From Carya illinoinensis (taxonomy: Eukaryota > Streptophyta > Magnoliopsida > Fagales > Juglandaceae), in NCBI RefSeq assembly GCF_018687715.1, contig NC_056766.1, forward strand, positions 5,794,501-5,858,500: DNA of 64,000 nt, written 5' to 3'. A program made the translations under genes and the position numbers. Below the pieces are notes generated by a model. It ran no database searches. It saw nothing but the letters and a program-made list of their open reading frames with translations, and was not told the origin of the DNA. Below, in pieces: positions 36,601 through 47,665 of the stretch. Positions within the stretch are counted from its first letter, which is position 1; each line of letters begins with the position of its first letter.

Positions 36601-39600
36601 AATCCATAAGGCCCACACACCTCATTGGAACACCAACCTCCCCATGATTCTCCGTGCTTCAAAGCAATAACAGTTCGCCACAAGGCCTCCCGTTCATGAT
36701 GATATCTCCATAACCATTTGCCCAACAAAACATTATTGAAAGATTTCAGATTCCAGATTCCCAAGCCTCCTTTAATGGGAGAACAAATTGTGGCCCATTT
36801 CAACAAGTGGAATTTAAACTTGTCCTTTGACCCTCCCAATAGGAAATCACGTTGAAGTTTCTCCATGCAATGAGCCACCTTGGCGGGGAGCGGGAATAAT
36901 GAGAGGAAGTATGTTGGTAAATTAGAAAGAGTGCTCTTGATGAGAATCACTCGGCCCCTTTGGATAAGTACATCCGCTTCCAACCGACTAATTTCCTCTC
37001 CATTTTTTCTAACACCTCATCCCAAATGGATTTTCATTTAAAAGTTGCACCCAACGGAAGGCCAAGATACTTCATGGATAGTTGAAATATCTTACAGTCT
37101 AAGATGGACGCCAAACTCTCCACATCAGGTATAAGCCCCACTGGCACTACGTCAAATTTGGCCAAGTTCACCTTCAATTCTGACACAGCCTAGAAGCATA
37201 ATAAGAGAGCCTTCAAAGCTCGAATCTGCTCATGTATGGCCTCGCAAAAAATGAGAGTATCATCAGCAAACAATAAATGAGAGATGTTGAGCAAACCTGA
37301 GGCTACCTCACCCACGAAGAATCCTGATAGGAATCCACCCGCCACTGCCCCTAAAATCATCTTACTAAAGGCTTCCATCACAAAAACAAAGAAAAGTGGA
37401 GAAAGGGGATCCCCTTGTCGTAAACAACGGTAGCTTTTGAAAAAGCCTTTTGACGTGCCATTCACCAGTACAGAAAAACGAACTGTAGAGATACAGTGAT
37501 GGATCCAAGTACGCCATTTTGTACCAAAGCCACATCTCTCAAGTATATACAACAAGAATCCCCAATTGACGTGATCATAAGCTCTCTCCATATCCAACTT
37601 GCATAGAAGTCCCGGCTCTCCTGACTTAATCCGACTATCTAGACATTCATTGGCAATAATATCCGAATCAAGGATTTGCCTACCTTGAACAAAGGCATTT
37701 TGAGTCTTCGAAATCAAGCTTGCCATCATCACCTTGCTCAACTTGCTCACCAATACTTTGGATAAGATTTTGTATAACCCATTCACCAGGCTAATGGGAC
37801 GAAAATATTTAACCTCTATTGCTCCAGGCTTTTTAGGAAAGAGTGCTAAAAAGGTTGCATTGAGACTTTTCTCGAATCGTCCAGTTTCATGAAATTCATG
37901 GAAAACCCCCATGATATCTACTTTTAAGTACATCCCAACAAGTCTGAAAAGGGCCATGGAAAAGCCATAAGGGCTTGGAGCTTTGTCACCCACCATACCT
38001 TTAACTACCAATCTGACATCTACCTCCTCAAACGGTCTTTCAAGTTGTTCCAAAGCTTGCAGATCAAGAACATAAAAAACCAGCCCATCAAGTTTCAGCC
38101 TCCACAAAAACTATTCCGAAAACAACTTATCATAGTAATTGACAATGTGGTCCGAGATTTTGGTTTGGTTGGATGAGGTCGCCCCATCTATCATCAAAGT
38201 TTCTATAGCATTGTTCCGCCTATGCGAGTTGGCCACATGGTGGAAAAACTTAGTGCTCCCATCCCCTTTCTTCAACCATAAAGCTTGTGATTTTTGTCAC
38301 CAAGATATTCCTTCCAAAAGAAAGATCCGTTCAACATCTGCAATCACTTGAATTTTACAAGCCCGCTTAGTTTTAGATAGTACCCTCTCCTCTTCCACCC
38401 CCTCCAAACCCTTAAGCTCCTCCAAGAGGACAACTTTTTGGCTTACAACATTACCAAACTCTTGCGTATTCCACTCATTCAAATATTTTTTCAAAGACTT
38501 TAATTTACAAGCTAGAATATAACTAGAACTGCCTTGAAAATGGTAAGATGACCACCATTGTCGTATTCTGTCCACAAAACCATCGCTCTTCAGCCATGTT
38601 CTCAAATTTGAAATACCTTGGACCCCTTCGAATGCCTCCGCAATTCAAAAGGATGGGAAAGTGGTCCGAACATAACCTGGGTAATCTCTTCTGAATGAGG
38701 TTCAGATAATGAACCTCCCAATTCAGTGAGATTAGAAATTTGTCTAGCCTTTACCAAGATGGACGATCTCGGTTGCTAGACCAAGTGAAAGAGCCACCTG
38801 CAAGAGGAATATCCTGTAAATTTTGTTCAGAGATGAAATTAGAGAAATCTACCAAATATGGGTTGAAGCCCAAACCACCCGATCTCTCCCTCGAAAAACG
38901 AGTGACATTGAAGTCACCTCCGATACACCAAGGCAGGTCCCAGATGCTGCCAATACCAACCAACTCATCCCATAGTAAACTTCTGGACCAATCAAGATTA
39001 GGCTCGTAAACTCCGGCAAAAGCCCATTGATACCCATCAATGACGTTCTTAAACGAACATACCGCTATATAATCTCCCAAAAAATCTTCCATTTTCTCCA
39101 CCACTCTCCTGTCCCACATTACTAAAATTCCCCCAGAAGCTCCAATGGATGGTAAATAATGCCAACCCACCTGACTACAACTCCACAAACTTCTAATGAT
39201 ACGAAGGGAAATAACCGCCAATTTTGTTTCTTACAAACATACAATATCGACCTTCCATATACGAAGCTGATTTCTAACTATAAGGCATTTATCCTTTTTT
39301 TTTTATAAGTAAACACAGTCTTATTAATAATAATAGGCATAGCCCAAGTACACAAGATGGTATACAAGAGATAAGACCTATCTAGGTGGCTATAGTAGTC
39401 ATTAGAAAGTCATGTACATTTTGAACTATAAGGCGTTTATCCTTATCATTCAGCCCCCTTATGTTCCAAGAAATAATCTTTGGTTTCATAAATCCACATC
39501 CTTTGCCCTTCCCCTTGCTCTTCCCCGGTTAGAGCTCTTTCCACTTGTTCCATCATTTACTGTCCAATCAAGCCTTTAGAGTTCTCTTGCTCACTTCTTA

Positions 39601-42600
39601 GCAGAAGTGAGCTCCCTAGGTGATCCCAAACTGTTCTTTCCAGCTTCTATAGCTGCGAAGGGGGCAATGAGCTGGTCCTCAAAACCCTCGCATGAAATCC
39701 CACACTAACTTGCATCCCCTCTCCTTTGCCTCCGTGTTTACTATTAGTTTGTTTACTGAGAATTTCTGAGTTTCTTACTTCCATGGAGATCTAGCAGTAG
39801 GTTGATTTTACATAGTTTTTTAGGACATATGTGTAGAGGATGGGGTATAGAAAGATAGTTCTTATAGAAACTAAGGTGTTTGAGATTGAGTATGCAGGAG
39901 GCAGCGCAGCACACATCATTGAGAGGGGAAGGAAGGTGACCAAAGATTTATTTATCAGTAAACACTAACAGTAAACAACTAATAACCACAGGTAACATAT
40001 TAACAGAAAAAGAATAAAATGGAATAGAAAGGGAGAAAACACAGAGAAAGAGGGAAGAGGCAAAAGTTTAAAAATCTACAAGAGTTGGAAATGTTTATAC
40101 CTGATGGTTAATAATATTCGCAGATAACCTCTGAATTTCCCTTTCTTCATGATCTGCAAACAGTTTTGCTTTAGTTGCTGCAGCAGCAAGGCCAGCTTTT
40201 GCAGCAACTTTAACTTTCTCTGAAGATAATGAAACCTGCCCCTCATTATGATTCCTTGAACCAGGTACTCCTGAGTTCTCTTCTGGAGTTTATTCCACAT
40301 GAAAGTTTAGTACATACTCAAGTTAATCATTTTTTGGAAAAATAAAAAAAAGGAGACAGAAAAGGAAGTACTGGAAACAGGAAAAATATATTATTCTTAC
40401 CTTTGTGCTGGAATGAATTTGCAGTTTCTCCAAGACGACCACCTTCTCTGCCATGTGTACTCTCGGAATTCATCCTTCATAGGTGTAAAAGAAACTTTTT
40501 TATTCTGTGTACAGAATGCATAAGCTAATGTTGATACATAAGCAATAAAAGCCTTAAGAGGGTTTCCTGTAAGTCATAATAAAAAAACCCTTCCTCCATA
40601 AAATTGTTCACCAGGAGAATAGAATCCACAATGCACACACAAAATAGCACTATACGAACCTCCCTTCATCAAGCATATATTAGGATTTTTAGCAATGATA
40701 CTCAACAATTTCTAAAGCTATGACAAAAGACTGCAAAATCTTACCCTCTGATAATTGCATGAGCAAAAAGCTGAAGAAGATAACCCAATTTAAAATAATG
40801 GTAGTAGAACAAGGAAAGGAAAATACCAATGCTGTGTTGTAAAGTATCAGAAGGAAATACACTACCTATTACCATGTCCAGTTCCTTCCACCGGTGAAAT
40901 TCTTCCAGAAACAGATAAGCCATCGTCCTCGGACAATGCAGCCAAGGATGCATGGGCACATGCAGCAGCAACTCTTGGTCCAACAGCAGAGGCCAAAAAG
41001 GCAACCTAGAAAATTTTCCAATGGTTAGATCTGTAAGAACACAAGTAAGCAAGGTATGAAAATCGCCCATCTTTGACATGAATTATGATATTATCTCTCT
41101 CATTAGTCTCACTGAATTTGAGAAAAATTCTTAAGAGCCAAAGCTTATTTTCTTCAATATCATTCAAAGCAGCCATTAACAGTCTTAACTACATTCATTC
41201 TCATTTCGCACTGTTTCCCTTTGTTTCACTTGTGCTTTCTCTTCATGTAGGAACATCTTCTCTCCATCTTTGTACATATCCTTTCTTGTATTAAGATTCT
41301 TGTTTCGTCTTTAACGAAAATAAATTAGAAAAGAACAACGAAAAAATGAATTTACAGCGTTGGAGTTGGGAAAAGAATTATAAAACATAAGCATTAACTG
41401 AAAAACAAACATCGTGGGCCTTATGGCCATAAAAGATAAAATAGTCACTTACCAGGGCCATAACTGGATTCCCAGAATTTGCAAAAGGAAGTCTGCTTTC
41501 AGAGTCCGTATCTTGATGACAAGATCCTACAAACGCAAAATAAACACAATATCATAACAAATATCGTTACTTAAACGGTGGATGTTTTTAGTAAATAACG
41601 CCACCTGCTGAATCCCCATTATAATTTGAATGGGATCTTCCAGCATCTCCATTTAATGAGTTGGATGACATGCTGGGAACTTCAATATTTTCCAGTAGGC
41701 CATTCTCCATTGGTAGACGGAGAAAGTGAAGAATGCATTGTGCCTTTGATTTGGTACCAACATGTTCAGCAATTTCATTCCAATTCTCATTGTAGATCTC
41801 CATCGCCTCAAGTAGAAGTAAGGTTTCCTGATCGGTCCAGCTTTCCCCATCTGGGTCAGCATAATCATTTGTTGAATCCACCCTTATAAAGTCTATGCTG
41901 GAATGTCCAGTAACAAACCTCCCCTCTTGAAAGCAATCAGAGCATAGTTGTGTATCAATCTATCACATGAGATGCTAATCAGCCATTCTAGTTGAATCAA
42001 ATAATCAGATAAAAAATAATAATTTATATCAACATTCACATGTAACCAGGTTCTCAAAGTCATCGAGCAGGGTGATTAGAAAAGGCTAAGCTGCTTATCT
42101 GCTCCATATCAAGCAGATGTCTTGTTTGGTATATGGCCCAGGCTTGTTAAAAAATCTGCACCATTTTATGGACTTGTTAAGCATGCAGCTAGTTTTTCAA
42201 AATTTTTAACCCATTTATCAAGCCTCGAGCCATTGGATTGATGCATGCCTGGTTTCACATGGGATATTTTCAATTAGCTTATCAAACAAATCAGAGTAAG
42301 ATGTGGACAATGATGCTCTCTCACTAACAAAATATAAAAAAGAATTACTTTTCAATTTCTTTGAGCATGCTCCTGGGCATTACTTTTACGCACAATTACT
42401 TTCCAGATAATGACTACAAATATTAATTTGTTTTTTTTTATAGGTAATAGAGAGCTTTATTAAGATAAAGATGGGCATAGCCCAGGTACACTGGAGGTAT
42501 ACATGAGCATACACCTATTTAGGAACTAGAGACAGAAGCAAGAAAATCATGGAAGCTTAGGCCATTAAAGTCTAAAGCCATGGCCCACAGAAATAAAGTC

Positions 42601-45600
42601 TTCCATAAGAAACTCCGAAACTCTTCCGAGGAACGTTCATGATCCTCGAAAAGTCTCTCATTTCTTTCATTCCAAATACACCAAAAAATACAAATTGGAG
42701 CCATCCTCCACAAAGATGCAATTTGCGGAGTCCCGGAGATTCCTTGCCAGCTTGCTAAAAGCTCCACCACCCGACCTGGCATTACCCATGCTATTCCCAT
42801 TCTGTTGAAGAAGTAGTTCCATATCTCACTTGCGAACTTACAGTGTAGGAGTATGTGGTCCACTGTCTCTCCATTGTTTCTACACAAACAGCACCAGTCC
42901 ACAATAATAAGGCCACGTCTTCTAAGATTGTCAGTGGTCAAGATCTTCCCTAGTGCTGCTGTCCATACAAAAAATGCAGCCTTAGTTGGTGCTTTGCTTC
43001 TCCAAATATTCTTCCACGGAAACTTAGGCCTTTGTTGCATGGTATTGACTTCATAGAAGGAACGTACCGAGAATTTCCCCTTTCTATTCGGCCTCCAAAC
43101 CATCACATCTTCAGTTGTGGCAGCAATGGGCAAGCTGTACAGTAAATTCATAAACTCCAGCAAGTCATTTACTTCCCAATCATTTGCATCCCTGGTAAGA
43201 CTAATATTCCACTCCTGTGTGTCTTGAAAGATCACCCTCAAATCAGCCACCACAGCTGCTTTCTCCCGTGCAATAGCAAAGATTGTGGGATAGGCATCCT
43301 TTAGAACCAGATCACCCACCCACCTATCCATCCAAAAACTGATCCTACTACCATCCCCTAAACATAACCGGGTATTGCAAGAAAAGGACTCCCACCCCTT
43401 CCTTATATACTTCCAAAGCCCCACACCATAAGTCCCCCTTCCCTCTTTAGAACACCAACCCCCACATTCACTACCATACTTTATGTCAATCACTCCTTTC
43501 CATAAAGCTTCCCTCTCACAATTATACCGCCACAGCCATTTACCCAACAATGCCATATTAAAGGCCCTTACATCCCTAATCCCCAACCCACCATCTCTCA
43601 ACGGAGTACAAATCTTATCCCATCCCACCAAATGATACTTGAACTCTTCTCCTATCCCACCCCATAGGAAATCTCTCTGAAGTTTCTCCAATCTCTGTGC
43701 AATGCTAGCAGGGAGTGGGAATAAGGATAAAAAGTATGTAGGAAGGTTAGATAGCGTACTTTTAATCAAGGTTATTCGTCCCCCTTTTGATAAGTATACC
43801 TTTTTCCACCCAGCCAGTCTACGTTCGAATTTTTCCAGCACCCCTTCCCAAATAGATTTTGCTTTGAAAGAAGCCCCCAGCGGAAGGCCCAGATATTTCA
43901 AAGGCAAGGAAGAGACCACACAACCCAAGATGTTAGCTAGCCCCCTGATATTATTTACTTCTCCCACTGCAACCATCTCCGTTTTAGCAAGATTGATCTT
44001 CAACCCGGACACGGCTTCAAAGCATAGCAAAATAGCCTTCAGGGATTCTATATGACCTGCCGTTGCCTCACAAAATAATAAGGTATCATCTGCAAACAAG
44101 AGATGAGAAATAATGATGGAACCATGATTGCCCCCCACATTAAAACCTGAGAAAAATCCACCCCCTACCGCCGCTGACACCATTCTGCTTAGTGCCTCCA
44201 TAATCAGAACAAATAAGAGAGGGGATAATGGATCTCCTTGCCGTAACCCCCGCGAGCTATGAAAGAATCCCACTGGATCCCCGTTAACCAAGACCGAGAA
44301 ACGCGCCGTTGATACACAGTGTCTTATCCACTGCCTCCATCTTGCCCCAAACCCACTTCTAACCAACATATACACCAAAAAATCCCAATTCACGTGGTCG
44401 TACGCCTTCTCCATATCAAGTTTACACAAAATACCTGGGATTCCGGACTTGATTCTGCTGTCCAAACACTCATTTGCTATAAGAACCGAGTCTAAAATTT
44501 GCCTCCCCTTCACAAAGGCATTTTGAGATTTAGAAATGATCTTTTCCATTACCGTACTCAACCTATTGGCAAGAACCTTTGCAAGTATCTTGTACACGCT
44601 GCCCACAAGACTTATTGGTCTGAAGTCCGAAACCTCCATAGCCCCCGCCTTCTTAGGGACTAAGGCAATAAAAGTAGCGTTTAAGCTTTTTTCAAATTTT
44701 CCATGCGTAAAGAATTCCTGAAAAACCAGCATTACCTCTTCTCTCACCACCTCCCAACAAGATTGGAAAAAAGCCAAAGTAAAACCATCAGGCCCCGGTG
44801 CTTTATCCTTATTCATTTTCTTAATAACTTGGTGTACTTCTTCCTCTTCAAACGGTCTCTCCAACCAATCTCTGCTAGTTTGGTCTATGGTCTCAAAAGC
44901 TAATCCATCTAGGGTCGGCCGCCAATCGTGCGGTTCCGCTAGCAAATGTTGAAAATGACTAACCACATGTTCCTTTATCACCTCTTGATCTGAAAAATTT
45001 TCACCATTAATGTTCATGGACTCAACGGCATTGAATCTCCTATGCGCATTAGCCATCCTGTGAAAAAATTGTGTACACTTATCCCCCTCTCTTAGCCACA
45101 AAGCCCTTGACTTTTGCCTCCACGATATTTCCTCCATTAGAATCAATCTTTCTAATTCAGCACTGACTTGGACTTTACGGTTATTCTCCTCCCCTACTCC
45201 CTCCAAGGTTTGTAACTCTAAAAACAAATTCTTTTTCTGAGCGGTTACATCACCAAAAACCTGTTCATTCCATATCTTCAAGTCCTTCTTCAATGCTTTC
45301 AGCTTATCCGCCAACACCTTACTCGGATTACCTTTGAAGGAGTATGAACTCCACCATTGCCTAATCACGTCCACAAACCCCTCCACTTTTAGCCACATAT
45401 TTTCAAACTTGAAAGGCCTTCTCCCCCTTTGTATACCACCACCATCTAGCATTATGGGAAAATGATCCGAACATAGTCTCGGGAATCTTTTCTGACTTAA
45501 GCCGGGATAATGTGATTCCCACGACGGGGAAATAATAAATCTGTCCAACCTTGACCACACATGGTTGTTGGACCAAGTAAATTCCCCACCCATTAACGGT

Positions 45601-47614
45601 ATATCCATAAGTCCCATCTCGGAGATGAAGTCTGAAAAATCCACCATGGCTTGATTTTGACGACCCCCTCCTGCTCTCTCGCTAGAGAATCTTGTCACAT
45701 TAAAATCCCCTCCGATACACCATGGAGCTTCCCACCATGAGCATAACCCAGCTAACTCCTCCCAAAGTAGCCGCCTCTCACTATCTATATTAGGACCATA
45801 AACCCCAGCAAAGGCCCACAAAAAACCATCATTTGTATTTTTAAAGAGACATCCCACCGAGTGTTCTCCCACGAACTCATCTATGCTCTCCACCACCCTC
45901 TTGTCCCATATAACCAGGATCCCCCCGGAAGCCCCGTTTGACGGTAAGTAAATCCAGCCTACATACATACAGCTGGACAAACTTCTAATAATATTTCTAT
46001 CAATATGCTTCAACTTAGTTTCCTGAAGACAAATAATATCCCCCTTCCATTGCCTTAATAAAGATCTTACCCGGAGACGTTTATTAATCTCGTTAAGACC
46101 CCTAACATTCCAGCTAATTATTTTGGGCTTCATTTAACAACTGATCCGACCCTCCCTTTGTTTCTACCACGGCTTGCGCTCCCCTCCTTACCATCATAGT
46201 CAATGGACCAGGTCAATCTCCTCAACTCTCTCTCTCTTTTAGTCCCAGCCCCATTCTGGCCTGCCTCAATGGCTATAATCAGGGCTTTAAACTGTTCTTC
46301 ATAACCCGCGCAAGAGATTCCCAGACAGTTCTGAAGGTCCTCTATTTTTTTCAAAATCCAATCTGAAGATCTAGTAGGGGTTACCACACTGATAGGGGTT
46401 GGGTCTGCCTCAACATCTTCCTCCCCCTCTAAGACACTGTCACACGGCTCAAACAAAACCAAATTTCCCTCTCCCTCTATTAACTCTTGATCTGCCGTGA
46501 CCTCTTTAGTCACCATAGCTAAGGAATTCATTTCAACTACCTCCGGTACCTCTCCCATCTTACACACATCCTTCCAAGAACTGATTGGGAGTAGAAAAAC
46601 CAAATTGGAGCTAAAAAGGTGCACGACAATCTTCATATAGGATTTTAATTTATCATCATATGAATAGACCACCTTTTGATTGAGATTTATATAAACAGAT
46701 GGTCCTTGGCTTGCATTAAAATTAGACAAAACATTACTTATCAAAAGCTATATATATGTGTGTATATATTAGACAGAAATATTAATTTCCTTCTTTAAGT
46801 TTACACGTGGCGGTAAAATATGGGATCACATGCTGTAATTCAGTTAACGTTCAGCACTTACTGTTATTCTTTTGGAGAGAGATCCTATTTAACAAAAGAC
46901 ATGAACGAAAAAACAAATAATGATAGAATGATAATGGTAAACAAACAAAAAGGCAATGGCAGGAAAATGTATTCTACCTCCTTCTGTGACTGATAGTACA
47001 CAGTGGTAAGAGACCGAGAACAATGATTGCAGTGATTTTCAGACAGATGCTCTCGGATTCTGTTGTCCAAATCAGAGGCATCAGCATTGTGAGATGACAA
47101 TGACAAATAAACATCAGCTGCTTTAAGCCGACATTTGGGCCTGTCAAATTTGATTAAACTATCAATAGACTTTAGAGCAGCTGATGGCACATGGATATCA
47201 CCATTTGAATCCTCCCTCAAGTAGAAACCACCGCTGCAAGGCTCACGACTTGGTGACTCCGCACAGTAATTGATAATTCCCCAGTGATCAAGAAACCGAA
47301 CAATTCGAGTCAAATCTTCATTATCAATGCCAACTACCAACCCTTGGCAATCAGAGACTACAATCCTCTTCTCCGGATTCCCCATGTATTTGGCAACAAT
47401 GTAATTCCTACATTCCATGTATTTCTCTGGTGTATGGTCCGGTGATTTCCCAGAAAAAAAATGTGGCACCACTTGCCTTTCCAGCCGATGCACTGTAGCT
47501 GGTGAAAACCAATCTGTATACAGCAGAATCCCAACAAGAACAAGACAACATTACTACATGGGAAACTGAGCCCACACATATACATCCATATACAATGCAC
47601 CCACACGCACATGC

Positions 47615-47665
<51 letters not shown>

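Larger units (their letters stand above)
42430..46776 (-). mobile_element. L1-type LINE with intact ORF2 in SWI3C intron 3
   Basis: It is flanked by the perfect 12-bp direct repeat aaatattaattt at 42418-42429 and 46777-46788. The 3' UTR holds the family phrase (cctgggctatgcccatc on the minus strand), an AATAAA (42456-42461) and a short A-tail. The 5' end is truncated inside ORF1. It lies in the same orientation as SWI3C. The perfect duplication and open ORF2 point to a young insertion. Confidence 0.92.
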
